From: Seminavis robusta | Lineage: Eukaryota; Bacillariophyta; Bacillariophyceae; Naviculales; Naviculaceae | Direction of reading: 5' to 3' | DNA: 34,071 nucleotides | Assembly: GCA_903772945.1 (NCBI GenBank) | Contig: CAICTM010001212.1 | Location: forward strand, 1 to 34,071 | Shown here: one piece after another, positions 10,801 to 20,569 of the stretch | How positions within the stretch are numbered: the first letter of the stretch is position 1 | Layout of the letters: each line of letters opens with the position of its first letter | Translations under genes and position numbers: made by a program | Notes under the pieces: model-generated | Told to the model about the DNA's origin: nothing | Database searches by the model: none | Seen by the model: the letters and a program-made list of their open reading frames with translations, nothing else

Positions 10801-11277
10801 CTGCAAACTGTCGACCAGTTCCTGGGCGCTGCCAATGGTCAGAATCTCCAAACGGCAACGAGTAACTTGTTGAAAGGGCAATGGAGAAATTTCCATTTCA
10901 AAGCAGTTGGTTGCGGCGGAAGAATTGGACACGGCCGCGACGGCGCGTCCCTTCTCCTTCTCCTTGTAGACAACCGTCTTGGCCTTTTTCTTGGGAACGG
11001 CCGTGGCGGGGTACCATTGGCCATTGCGCTCGAGTTCAAATTTCTTGACCGTGGCGCCGACAGGCAGAGTCAACTGAAGCTTGGCAGCGACGTCCTTGTT
11101 GACTGCGTTGTTGGTTAGATGAAGTTCCACGCTGACATGAGACTTGTCGACAAAGGGGAGCGGATCCGTGGCACGAACCACCGCCTTGGTCACGGCAATG
11201 GGGAGCCTGGTCTTTTCGCCAAAGACTTGAACAGAGAGAGCGGATGCGGGGGAATCGGTTTTGTTGGTGGTCGCCAT
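7804..11277 (-). CDS. VIT + vWA + helical repeat + DUF2135-like protein, 1157 aa
   Basis: Single exon. Residues 10-150 resemble a VIT (vault/inter-alpha-trypsin) domain. Residues 220-390 are a von Willebrand factor A domain with an intact metal-ion adhesion site: DASAS at 228-232, Thr291 in GGTDLS and Asp317 in VVTDGVD. A region with the AVSYGFCSPESSLLMM signature seen after vWA in VIT proteins is at 519-534. Residues 615-745 are low complexity, very acidic and Cys-rich, with runs of Glu and Asp. Residues 785-960 are helical and TPR-like. Residues 1025-1145 match the DUF2135/YfaP type (WDTDHTDVDLHVVEP). There is no signal peptide, so a cytosolic protein is likely. VIT-vWA proteins are generally involved in metal-dependent protein-protein contacts; the partner here is unknown. 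The order VIT-vWA-repeats-DUF2135 is familiar from bacteria, and the lack of introns beside a 13-exon gene is compatible with, but does not prove, transfer. The ATG at 11277 is the first in frame before the VIT domain. Confidence 0.9.
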   Translation of the reverse strand: MATTNKTDSPASALSVQVFGEKTRLPIAVTKAVVRATDPLPFVDKSHVSVELHLTNNAVNKDVAAKLQLTLPVGATVKKFELERNGQWYPATAVPKKKAKTVVYKEKEKGRAVAAVSNSSAATNCFEMEISPLPFQQVTRCRLEILTIGSAQELVDSLQASAETEMLVEKVPRSNALITQSAAAGAVVGESFGKTHFVCKIPSPSTTTTEDAGTSTRNKLDRVAILWDASASTAQAVDVCCSRLKDLLVDANTKTVDIYTFGMGTPQKLGSFDSADALLAAVKAIPHDGGTDLSTLPPLVSRLAQEGNADAVLVVTDGVDSLGRIPVFDNSTDICFPVHCIAPADKINMRSLKTIAAASPHAAGVVLAKKDKNYSKGILYPQPVLRSIVVDQDEDAFLEEVDDGFRCTLDHRLQVLNQPIPADGLLIAGILGDSVTKLTANVQLGPNQHQSFHFQLRGGESTNTADSPTLYLQPKEDGEASDPAARVLGHIYAEELYHQAEAFDVRSGLSTERVREELAVSYGFCSPESSLLMMYTKEQFTEHGILPPIGHPCAKEMPPKKEEEPSNHSETSYQPGKLGGLKNDQQRKDVVLLAKRLEQFFTETPKQHQMKKKRADEDSDDCYEEAGYVGAQAVSGGGFSNRAFLRCAEEAEECYVGGDEDDEYGMDVPRPLDRCAAPPRQMAQCAAAPGAVMAMMEDDDECDDYCDACYEEEEEEEECMFDGDYEEDDAAPHETACFMSASCVLSAPEPEGGPGFDFSRSVPPPSGTVSSPAPPAGASGVVSAPSDPKQYIEKLEAILQSNNGSKEAWTELYAKELESIGGRGVASPSFFLNSAHVLIQHGKLPDVAIRIAANCLEAGIEDVQMLRSVGYLFLSANTDYGLELAARLFEKAKELAPLEPQSFMDMALTGYYKAWKTFSQEGVALEEEIAQVQKHLVHVLTHCWARRFREIEWPALVLLHYAAELVREANQALSLSLPEWPTEELNKFFQSKEEEPPKKDPKEDAMDKDKEGEGTGLRCASFRPALMVWLAWDTDHTDVDLHVVEPSTEEVYYSHKRGQGSLLSRDFTDGYGPEVYLGRQGHAAKGEYEVHAKYYASHQDSALTGCTSAVVWTIETTDKGQKDVKFGFVRSNTHKEKTHVVTAVCHDGPGPQTRQRR

Positions 11278-11956
11278 TGTCGAAGATTAATAGATAGATT
11301 CAGGTGGTGATTTGTTTCGAGAGAGCTTTTGGTGTGCTGTTGCTTTTGCGGATTGTGGCTGCTGCTTTTGCGGTTTGTGGCTGCTACACTTTGGGCTTTC
11401 GTTGATTGCTTTGTCCACGGAGGCGGGGTTGGGTGCACGACTGCAGCGTGGGTGAGTTTCTTTCAGACGTTGATACGACTGAGGACTCGACTGAGCCAAG
11501 TGAGTCCTCAGTCCAGTCACTCGATCGTGTGTCTGCATCCCACGTTCAATATCGTGGAATCCAAGGGGAGCGACACCGCATTGGCTCCATCAGAGAGCAG
11601 ATCCTTGCTGCCTTGGTCGATTGCCATTTTCATTCAATCTTTCTTCAAAATGGCGGGCTGTGGTAGCTCTCAGTACAGTACTTGGCCACCAAAAAGGGTA
11701 CACGAATTCATTGGCTACCGGTAGCTCCGTCGGAAAGAAATACCTAGTCGCAAGTTTTTCACTTTTAATACAACATTTTCACAAAGAAGCGATCATTTGT
11801 TGTGTGTCTATGATATACCGATGGCTCTGAACTTTACGTACTACTAAACAAACAAGCAGAACCATGAATCATGAATCGTCTCTTTCGAAAACTTAAAAGA
11901 CACAAACCAGGTCATGTCGATCGTGTAAATTGCAGAGTTAGTTTTCTAAATTTAAG
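11278..11956. other. Intergenic between VIT/vWA and HTTM-like genes
   Basis: It must contain the promoter and 5' UTR of the minus-strand VIT/vWA gene and the 3' end of the HTTM-like gene. There is an imperfect direct repeat of TGTGGCTGCTGCTTTTGCGG type at about 11335-11390. I see no convincing gene; the plus-strand open frame 11329-11724 has no domain or protein-like composition. Confidence 0.45.
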
Positions 11957-13972
11957 TTAGGCCATGCAAATCTCGTCACGGAACCCGACGAGCTCTGGAT
12001 AGGGTGTCAAGATTTTGTCGAGCAACATTTGCCAGAGGGATCGTTCCTTGGAATACGGTTGTAGCAACATCCTGGCAATCTGGTTGTCATCATTGCAAGG
12101 TTTTGTCGTCTTATTATAATTACCCACCATCATTAGTATCTCGCAGGTTCCGTCACTGGTCAACCGAATGATGACACTATCGTCGCCGTTGTTGTTGTTG
12201 TCTTGCACGACTTGTACTTTGATTTGAAACACTTCGTTTTGATTCTTCATGGCTTGCTCCAACGTTTTTCGGAATCCGGAAATGGGGTAGAGGAACGGCA
12301 CAAACAATTGTGGGGGGTTCTGGTTATAGCTGGATTGTAGGTAAAGATCCATGAGAACATTTCTCGAGTGCGGATTGAACAGGCACATGGGAAAGATCTG
12401 CAAAGGCGTTGTTGTCGCGGTCGCGTTCGTCGTGGTTGTCGTAGCCGTATTATTGTGACGAATGAGTGGTTGGAGGACATTTACAACTTGCGACGGAAAG
12501 GCAACGCGAGCATCCATGTACCCGACCAAGAGATTGATGGCGGTCGAGTTGGACTCGATGACTTTGACCAATCCACCACCGTACAAGAGATTCTCTCCGA
12601 GAATGGCGGTGGGCACCAAGTAGTGATTGCCTCCGTTGTAACTTCGTAGATTGGCGTACATGGTGGGTGCCCCCATTTGCTGGATTCCCAAAATGGGTCC
12701 CACAAAGGCGTAGAGGATAGACAGAATCATCATGAATGACATGACCAGGCGAGAATAGGTAGTACGTGAAGGAGAGGACGATGGTTGCTTTGTGGAAGAT
12801 GTGACGCCATTGCCATTATTGGTACCGGCAGACTGGGCACCATTATTATGGGTGGACTTGGCAGTGGTAGAGATGTGGACGGGTGTCGTAGTAGTGGACG
12901 ATGCCTTGACGACGAGTGTACTGTAAAAGACTCCCAACAATCCGGCAAAGAAGAAGCCCACATCAAAGGGGGCTTCTGTGGCCACTTGCCGTAGAGCAAT
13001 CATTCCGAGGGAAATCATGGTGGCTCGAATCCAATAGGTAGCACAATTGGCAGAAACCATGGCCGCCTCAACCTCCTCCGAGTCAAAGAACCAAATGAAG
13101 CGAGACAGGCATTCGAGTGAGAATCCTCCGGCGGAATTGACGGGCATCATAAAGATGAGGATATGAAATGCCGTGGCCTTGACGACAGTCATGTTTCGAA
13201 TCCAACGATCTCGAGTGACAGTTGCGGCAGAAGGATTGGTGTTGTGTCGTTTCTTGGCCCATGGAATGTAGAGCATACCCAGTCCCAGAATGAGTTCCAC
13301 CAACAGGGTGAGATAGGGCGCTGCCTTGGCCACCGTAGTCCAATCCATAATGGCAACGAGCGAAGGCGGTGTGTACGTCACCAGCAGTTCTAGAATGAGA
13401 ATGGTGCCACAGGAGGTTTCCGTGTTGAGAAAGCTTGCATTGAGTTTCCAGAAGGTAGCTGCCAAGTAGAAGACTCCAAATTGAGACTGTACCAAAGACA
13501 AAAAGTTGGATTCTAGTTGACTCAGAGTGGACATGACAATGTCCTGTGATGATGATAGTACCGGTAGTACTAGCAGGGGGAGAAACGAGAGAGTGAAGGA
13601 AGCATTGGTCAAGAGAGCCCAATACTCGTGATCCCAGACAGCCGGCATTCTCTCCACTCGAATAATGAGATCTAGAATGTGTGCCAGGACGGAGAGTTGT
13701 AGAATCAACACCACCGCCGTGATATCACCCGTGTCATTGGTACCGGTATACATACTATTAATACAAGTACTGGTATGTATACCAGCTAATACATATCTGT
13801 AGAGATGAAGCAGAATGGCAATGACCACGGGAATCAGCAAAGTTTCATCCCAGCAACTCACGGGTCTTGAATCCAATCCACCGTGGCCTTGCCCAAACAG
13901 TCTCGCATCCAGTACGGGCTGCAGCAGATGAAGACACCAAATACACACATACGCCAAGCAAGTCGTCGGCAT
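11957..13972 (-). CDS. HTTM-like multi-pass membrane protein, 671 aa
   Basis: Single exon from an ATG at 13972. About ten hydrophobic segments are visible, among them LLIPVVIAILLHLY, AVVLILQLSVLAHIL, FTLSFLPLLVLPVL, TILILELLV, YLTLLVELILGLGMLYI, VGFFFAGLLGVFYSTLVV and VMSFMMILSILYAFVGPIL. Family hints are WKLNASFLNTETSCG (like the KLN..FLD...SC motif of HTTM proteins), FHILIFMMPVNSAGGFSLECLSRFIWF (like their conserved His and F-S helix), and PTMYANLRSYNGGNHYLVP (like FSNLR.E...NH). HTTM is the membrane part shared with vitamin K-dependent gamma-carboxylase and many uncharacterised proteins; I infer a remote relative, not a carboxylase. Ser/Thr/Asn-rich hydrophilic linkers lie at about 360-405 and 515-535. 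The last 150 residues are a soluble tail. It is on the same strand as its downstream neighbour but 680 bp away, so co-transcription is unlikely. Confidence 0.75.
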   Translation of the reverse strand: MPTTCLAYVCIWCLHLLQPVLDARLFGQGHGGLDSRPVSCWDETLLIPVVIAILLHLYRYVLAGIHTSTCINSMYTGTNDTGDITAVVLILQLSVLAHILDLIIRVERMPAVWDHEYWALLTNASFTLSFLPLLVLPVLSSSQDIVMSTLSQLESNFLSLVQSQFGVFYLAATFWKLNASFLNTETSCGTILILELLVTYTPPSLVAIMDWTTVAKAAPYLTLLVELILGLGMLYIPWAKKRHNTNPSAATVTRDRWIRNMTVVKATAFHILIFMMPVNSAGGFSLECLSRFIWFFDSEEVEAAMVSANCATYWIRATMISLGMIALRQVATEAPFDVGFFFAGLLGVFYSTLVVKASSTTTTPVHISTTAKSTHNNGAQSAGTNNGNGVTSSTKQPSSSPSRTTYSRLVMSFMMILSILYAFVGPILGIQQMGAPTMYANLRSYNGGNHYLVPTAILGENLLYGGGLVKVIESNSTAINLLVGYMDARVAFPSQVVNVLQPLIRHNNTATTTTTNATATTTPLQIFPMCLFNPHSRNVLMDLYLQSSYNQNPPQLFVPFLYPISGFRKTLEQAMKNQNEVFQIKVQVVQDNNNNGDDSVIIRLTSDGTCEILMMVGNYNKTTKPCNDDNQIARMLLQPYSKERSLWQMLLDKILTPYPELVGFRDEICMA

Positions 13973-14655
13973 TATGATATGTCAATTGCTGCTGTCAGTT
14001 GGGAATGCTGATCAAGACAGGCACAGTACTAGTATTCCCTGCCATTACACTATTCTGGTATTAATAGTCTCTCTAATATCCTCAGCCCTCTTCCTGTCCC
14101 CTTTCCCCTTCCTTGAGCAGTGTCCATGCGCCTGGATGCATTGGAAGCAGCTTCTTGGCCGTTTCTTCCGTTCTGATGGAAGAAGAAAATTGAATGACGT
14201 GCTTTTACCACGACTGAGTCGAGTGACGAGTGGAGTCAACTTATTGATTGAGCATGAGATGAGCGATGATCGAGTTGGGTCACTGGTGCTCTGGTGAGCT
14301 TCAAAAGGCGGTGTCGCATTGTCGTCGTCGTGGTCGTGGTCGTGGTCGTATCGTGGAGCGATCCTTTGCTTTGAGACCAGTAGCAAAAGCATCCTACCCT
14401 CCTCCTCCTTAGCAAAAGAAGATTCGGACACACTTTGATGTAGCAAGAGACTTCCTTTCATGAACGAATTCAATCATGGATTGTTGAAAGCTTCACCATC
14501 GTCGGAGCCAAGGCAAGAGGAAAGCAATCTGCGGATCGATCCAAGAGACACCTCTGCGTATATATGGAAGTCCCAGCAAGCATCGATCGAGATAGCGGAT
14601 CGGCTGTCTGGACTACGTGAAAATGGCGAATGGAAAAAGACCTGACTTAAAAAGT

Positions 14656-14675
14656 GACTCGACTCGACTCGACTC
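14656..14675. repeat. (GACTC)4 microsatellite
   Basis: Four perfect tandem copies of a 5-bp unit, read directly from the sequence. Confidence 0.9.
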
Positions 14676-14827
14676 AACAGCATTTTTGTAAAATTGTCAA
14701 AGTGGTTATGGTTGCTGCAGCACGGCACGAGACCGAATGACGAGAGCTTGATGACTTCCACAGATACGGTACCGGTACTCTTACTAGCTAGACTGTCACT
14801 CGGATGACACCGGTGCATGGAGGGGCC

Positions 14828-14847
14828 GATTCGATTCGATTCGATTC
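14828..14847. repeat. (GATTC)4 microsatellite
   Basis: Four perfect tandem copies of a 5-bp unit one base different from the GACTC run 150 bp upstream. Confidence 0.9.
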
Positions 14848-14940
14848 TATTGCTGCTACCAGTAGCTTCCTCTCAATTGCTGCGCTCTTCCAACGAATGC
14901 TGATCGAGACTGGTACCGGTACTGTACGTGTGCGGAGAAC

Positions 14941-14959
14941 TAGCTAGCTAGCTAGCTAG
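14941..14959. repeat. (TAGC)n self-complementary microsatellite
   Basis: Nearly five copies of TAGC, a unit whose tandem array is its own reverse complement (GCTA frame). Similar short runs recur at many places in the window. Confidence 0.9.
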
Positions 14960-15770
14960 TGGCCAGTCTCTCCTTTCTGTCCTCTTCCTGTCCTCTTTCC
15001 CCTTGTGCATCATCTACTGAAGGGTATCATGGGCACAGTTCCGGGCCGCCATCTTGTGGGAAGGAGAAAAATATGAGGAGAATAAGATCGACTCGCACTC
15101 AGCTTCGCAAGCTCGAGAAGTTCTGCACTTCCTCCTGCTTTCTCGGAATTGATGACCTTCAATAGTTCCTACCAGGTACTGAGTACCAGACTTTACGTGT
15201 TTTCTACTTGTACCGGTAGGTAGGAGCTGCCAAAGAACAAAGGTGGCGGAAGCTGACTCCATTCTTGCTTGATCCAGAGAGATCAAAATGACAATTGACC
15301 GTGGATTTCTCGCAAGGAAAGATGTGGATTTGGAGTTCGGAGACCTGGTTGCCGTTGAGCGGGTGACACCTGGTGTATCCATCCGGTGTGCATCTGGTTT
15401 CCACCTGGTTCACTCGTCCACTTATGTTCCCGAGCATGCCAACAAACGAAGACTTTCTGTGACTAGCATAGCAGAAGACCTTTTGTAATAATTTACAGTG
15501 ACCGTAGATCGTCCAGGCGCAAGCACCTGTCCGGTGGGTTGATCCGTCAAATTCGTTGGGTGCGTGCATCAACGACGCCGCACCTGGCAACAAAATCAAC
15601 TCGATCGATTGTTTCCTCCACATGCTCTCCCATAATTCTCCCAATTCTGTGTCACACAGTTAAAGGAGTCGTCTAGCTCTCTACAGTTGATTGTTGGAGT
15701 TTTGCTATTGACCAGTGTTGTTGGTTCCTTGTTCTCTTGTTCTCTTCTGTTTATTTCTTTCCATTCAAGC

Positions 15771-18700
15771 ATGAAGACGAGTTTCATTCTTTGGTTCATT
15801 GGGGCCATGGGCTGTGCTAGCCCCACCTTGGCCAAAACAAACCTACTTGACATGGGCAACGACCTCAAAATCGAGAGTCTCAATGTTGCGGACCTAACAC
15901 AGGTTACTGTGGAGCTACCAACTATCGATGACGGCAAGGTGAGAAACTGAATTTGCCGATCGTGCTCTTCAGTTGGTCCAACCTATTCGTTCTTGCAATT
16001 GACTTACAGACTCTTTTACTTAACTTGATTCTGTTATAATTCTGATGATACAGGGTGGCGTCCAGGAGTATTCTGCAGCCATCTATGAAGTGATGGAGGG
16101 CATTAATGATGTCAAGAAACTCTTGCAGGTGCAGAAGAGTGTGCCAGTGCACAAAGTCACCATGGAGGATCAAATGGATCAGTTTGCAAGTGTCACCATG
16201 ATGCTCCAGAAAGCTGTCCAAGACCTCCAAAAGGCACCAGAGTCTGAGATGGCATCGGTTGAGATCCAGATGCTCATGCAAGAGGTTTCTCATGAGCTAG
16301 AAAATGCACAAAAAGTAGCTATTGATGTAAAGGAAGCCACCATCAAGGCCAGTGCCCAACGCCGCTTGACTGATGAGGGAGCTAGCTACAATGGTGGCAC
16401 TGGTAGTCGTGGTGCAAGTTTGAGCTCAATGATTCCAAAGAAGTATCGCTCACATCCCAAGCTCCGTCAGCATTTCAAAATTCATGACAAGATTGTCAAG
16501 GGAGACCACACCCATTTAGACCACATGCTTGAACGCTTGACGCCACGCTCTACCATGCATGGCCGTAGACTTGGAAACAGCACTGCTGAAACCATGGAAG
16601 AGACCTGTGAAAAAACAGTTTCCTGTGTGAAAGAGTTCTCTCTCTATGACTTTGTTGCACACTTTTGTAAGACTTTCTGATTTCAAATTGATCTGCTTGC
16701 TTTTTCCACTAAACTAACAGTATTATCTCTCTGAACCTGTTGCAATATTTCTTTTCGACTCCTTCTTGCTTCCTTCCAGATGGTGACTATGTCAATGATG
16801 AGGGAAAGATTGATGAAAAAAAGGTGTCAAAACACATGTCAAAAAAAGTGTCTTCTTCTTTTGACTTCTTCACAAAGTTGGAGAGCGTCAGAGATGCAGT
16901 GAAGGCAATTGATGACAATGGCCTGAATCAGAGCAACTGTGTCACCTTTCTGAGAGAGATGCACCAGTAAGCGACATTGTTGCCTCTTGGGCATATATCC
17001 ACTTCCGTGGCCCTCACCTCACCACCTTCCTCATCCATGGTCCAGATCTGAAATGGTAGAGCTAAAAGAAAAAACATACTATGAGCAGGTAAGTATACTG
17101 GTTATTAATGAGAAGCTTGGGAACCAAGATGAGTGTTTTGCAATGTTCTTGCTTCCTCTAGAGCTGACATGTTGCTTTTTCTGTTTGCAGTACAAAGGAC
17201 CAACCTGGCGGGAGATTTGTTCAGCTGAGGGAACAGCAAAGTACATCAAGCTGGAAGACATCAAGGTTCATGTTGGGTCTAATGTGGCATACCACCTGTT
17301 CGAAGACATGTCTTTGTGTGCTCAAACTTTAGGAGATCCTGTCCTATTTGACAATAAAGGCCTAGCTCGTGTTCCCATAAAACCAAAAGTTAACTCAAAT
17401 GCTGCTTCAGATTTGAAGAACTTTGACAAATATGGCCAGCCCAACTTTCCAATCCAGGTTGAATCATTCTTTGAGTTTGTAAGTATTATATCTTGGGCTG
17501 CCAGACCTGGGATGGGTTTCCATTTTGGTTTCAGCAACAGCTAACACAGAATGCTTTTGTAATAGGCAACAATTGACATCTTCAACAATGAGTACTTTGA
17601 GGGAAAATGCTACAACAAGACCAATGAATACTTCAAGGAAATCTTGGAAAATAGTAGCTTCAACATCACAAACACAGGTGCTCTGAAAAGGACTTACCCA
17701 GAAAAGATAGTTTGGGATTGCGATAATATGGGAAGCAAAGGTGTTCCGTCAGGCTATAACAACTGGGACTGCACTGTAGAAATTGGTGACAAGGACATTT
17801 GTGGGAAAGTGAGCTTTGTAAACAAGGTGCACCCTTCAACAGGTAAAGGAGACGGTACTGGAGTCAAGACAGAGGAGATCAAGAGCTCCATCTATGAGAA
17901 GGGGACCTTTAACATGGATGAAGCAGTTACCCTGCTGCTAGGCCCAAAGACCAGTGTTGGATTGGTGTGTGCATATGCAGAAACCAAGAAAGACACCCCT
18001 GGTTACTGCTGCCTGGATCATCCTTGGGAACGAGAGGGCGACCTATTTGGAACAAGTGTAAGGTATAACTTGACAGCCATGATTTGACACTTGTCGATTT
18101 GACTCTCATTGACTGCTTGTGCTTGTGTGCAGTTTGAATGCAGAGAAACTGAGTCAGCATGCAAACATGTGGCCCAGGGCCTTGGCGGGTTCTCAAAGGG
18201 TAAAGTTCCACGGGGCACACAAAGTCTTCTATGAATAATAGTCTCACTCCTAGTCTTTTGCACTCCCACAACTTGTCCAGAGTCCTGTGCTGTGTACTCT
18301 GGAACCTACTGCTCAAAACCCACGGACTGCAGTCTGTTGAAACAATGTGTTGCAGACGAAGTTCAATGGGCAAAAGAAAATGGCAAGACTACATACCAAG
18401 GTTTTTTGGAAACCGCCCCAGATTTGGATGACACAACAAGTGTTGATGAATGTGGAACATTCAAGGAGTATTTTGGGGCAGAATCAAGAGATCCGGATCT
18501 TTATGGAGTGTGCGAGGATATCCAGTATCTCAGGTGAGCATTTGTTGTACAACTTATTGCTGCCGTGGCGCTGGTTGCTGCTCAACATTCTAGTTTGTCA
18601 TTGTGAAGGTACAATACAAATTTTGATGATCTCGACGCAAACAAACCTGCTGAATTGAAAGAGGTGCCAAAAGGAATAGGCCTGGAACAGCCAGGAGAAC

Positions 18701-20351
18701 GTGAGTCGATCTATGCATCTCTGCACGCTTTGACTTCACCAATCTGTTTCTCTCACCCCGAATTATCCATAGCCCAAAATGGAGATGACTACTTCAACAC
18801 CTGGATCCACAGCATTGTTTTACTTGAAACCATTGCCAGTACTTTTTCAAAGGTCTGGGAGGTAATCAAGCCTAGCAAAGTCACCTGTGAAACTTCACCT
18901 GTTGGGTTGGGATACTGCTTCGCTTTTTGGTATGTCTTGACAATCATTGCGTTTTTGGCCTATTTTGCTGGTGAGCAGGTAAGTTTGACCTGTTACGTTT
19001 GAAACCAATGCTCTTGTAGGCGTACACTGACAATGGGTGGGATTCCCAGGCCTTGGCATTAGCCAATTGGCAATATGGCAATGCACAGATTAGTGACAGG
19101 GACATGTATGTGATTTTGGAAAATACCAAGGTGCTCTTCAAGAATTTGGAAACTGTTGACAAAAATGCAGCTGACAGGGCAAAAGGCTTGCAAAATAACT
19201 TGAGTACAATTCAAACAGAAGTTCACACCAAGATGGATAAGGTCCAAACAGAGTTGGCAGCTGTCTACAAACTGATCAAAAGTAGCACTAGTGGGTCAAG
19301 GCGAAAGCTTGAAACTAGCCTTTTGGAGACTGACATGATTGAAGGCCTAGACGACATTGATACACAAGAAGTCTATGTCCCACCTTCTCTTGGTTGGGCA
19401 AAAGACCAGGTGACCGGTCAACTCAGTGTCCCTGGTAAAGTCTTTCAGTCTAGTGATCAAGCAATCCAGTTCCTTCACAACTCTCTCCATTTGCAAGAAG
19501 ATGGGACCAAGCTGGATATCACAGAGGTTGATGTTTCAAGTTGTGAGGCAGTGTTTGAGGTCCTGCCTATTAAGGAAGAATCTGTGGGCAATACCGAGAC
19601 AGTAAAAATTGCAGTGGACAGCAAAGCACCTGCTGTGAGCTGTGGCTTCTCCCTGGATTCCTCTGTTGCTTCTGTATCCAATCATGGCAAGACACTTTTG
19701 CTGTCTGAGCAGGGGGCTGGTGGTCTCTTGGATAGCAGCTTCTCTTACACTGTTCAGGTAATAGGATGGATTCTTTCTGGACTTTTGATCATCTTGTATT
19801 CATTCAGCTTGTGTGCTAACCTTTTGTACTGTGCTTCTTTGCTTCTTTTGCAGGATGACTGCTCCAAATCTGTTGATGTTGATGTAACCGTTGTGACCAA
19901 CCAATGGGACGATAAGACCAGCTGTGTTTTGGTGGAATCAGATTCCAACCAGGCCAAGATCCTGATTGCCCCCAAAACGTAAGAGTATTGTCATGGAGTG
20001 CCTTTCACAATACGCTTTTAAGTATAAGAGAAAATCTGACGACTCCACCCTCTTTTCCATAGGTGCAAGAGCCGGGACAGCCTTTGCTACTCCAGCTCTG
20101 GTACCAGTGAGCGCTTGTATGAGATCCATGTTACTGCAACTGATGCTTCTGGGTTGGTGGGAAGAGACACCTGCCACATTGCTGTGTTGCCGTCTGATGG
20201 TGTTGAGCACAAAGAGGCACTTTCCAGCATGAAGACATCTGTCCGTGGTGCTGGCTCTGACAAAGTAGCTGAGCTCCTTGCCTTGCCTGCCGCTGCAGAG
20301 AAATTCAAGGTAGGCAGTCTCCAGGTTACAAAGGAAGGAGAGAGCTTCTGA
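15771..20351 (+). CDS. Unrecognised secretory/membrane protein, paralogue B (13 exons)
   Basis: Exons: 15771-15938, 16054-16666, 16780-16966, 17046-17088, 17191-17478, 17566-18057, 18133-18199, 18281-18533, 18609-18700, 18773-18978, 19050-19757, 19854-19978 and 20063-20351. All introns are GT-AG and 71-115 bp. The joined frame is 3531 nt, giving 1176 residues. Exons 2, 4, 5, 7, 8, 12 and 13 have exactly the same length as in gene A. Features in order: signal peptide at 1-22; helical stretch at 57-165; a GPTWREICSAEG motif opening exon 5 at about 339; a Cys-bearing region to about 704, including GTYCSKPTDCSLLKQC; a transmembrane segment at about 779-800; a predicted coiled coil at about 805-880; a SRRKLE basic patch; and an HYR/Ig-like C-terminus from about 991 (SKAPAVSCGF) with TATDASGLVGRDTC. 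HYR domains are usually extracellular adhesion modules, so cell-surface or secretory-pathway membranes are likely, but the function is unknown. Divergence from gene A is greatest in exons 9-10, which encode the segment just before and through the membrane. Confidence 0.85.
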
Positions 20352-20374
20352 AATGCTCTGTACGAGTTCTAGAG

Positions 20375-20555
20375 ATGTAGTACCAGAAGATCTCGAGGCA
20401 ATGCCCAAATGGCAACATGATGAAAATGAAACAGAAGATGAAAAAAGAACCCACCCTTCCATTGCCAGCCAGCAGGGCAATACATGTTTGGGATAAATCC
20501 ATGATGAGATGGGATGCCAAGTTGAAAGAGCAAGTTGGCGTTGGCAAGCCCCCGT
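20375..20555 (+). repeat. 3'-flank repeat downstream of gene B
   Basis: It carries the ordered blocks seen after gene A: AGTACCAGAAGA, a GATGAAAA-rich stretch, GAACCCACCC, TCCATTGCCA, a CAATACATGTTT block and GAGATG..ATGCCAAGTTGAAAG. It is more diverged and shorter than the gene A copy. Together with the matching 5' flank it defines the extent of the duplicated unit. Confidence 0.6.
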
Positions 20556-20569
20556 TGTTTGGTGGTTAA

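Larger units (their letters stand above)
13973..15604. other. Intergenic with pentamer and tetramer microsatellites
   Basis: This gap lies between the divergent HTTM-like gene and gene B. It contains (GACTC)4 at 14656-14675, (GATTC)4 at 14828-14847 and a (TAGC) run at 14941-14959, plus CGTGGT triplet-type repeats near 14325-14350 and isolated ACCGGTAC motifs. Open frames at 14045-14473, 15014-15382 (minus) and 15288-15488 (plus) lack any recognisable feature. Promoters for both flanking genes must lie here. Confidence 0.5.

Noticed and set aside
14045..14473. 142-codon minus-strand open frame with a His-Asp repeat
   Set aside because: The His-Asp run comes from a CGTGGT-type simple repeat and the rest shows no feature; no support as a gene.
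15288..15488. 66-codon plus-strand open frame upstream of gene B
   Set aside because: Reads somewhat protein-like but is short, isolated, lacks a domain and lies in the presumed promoter region.
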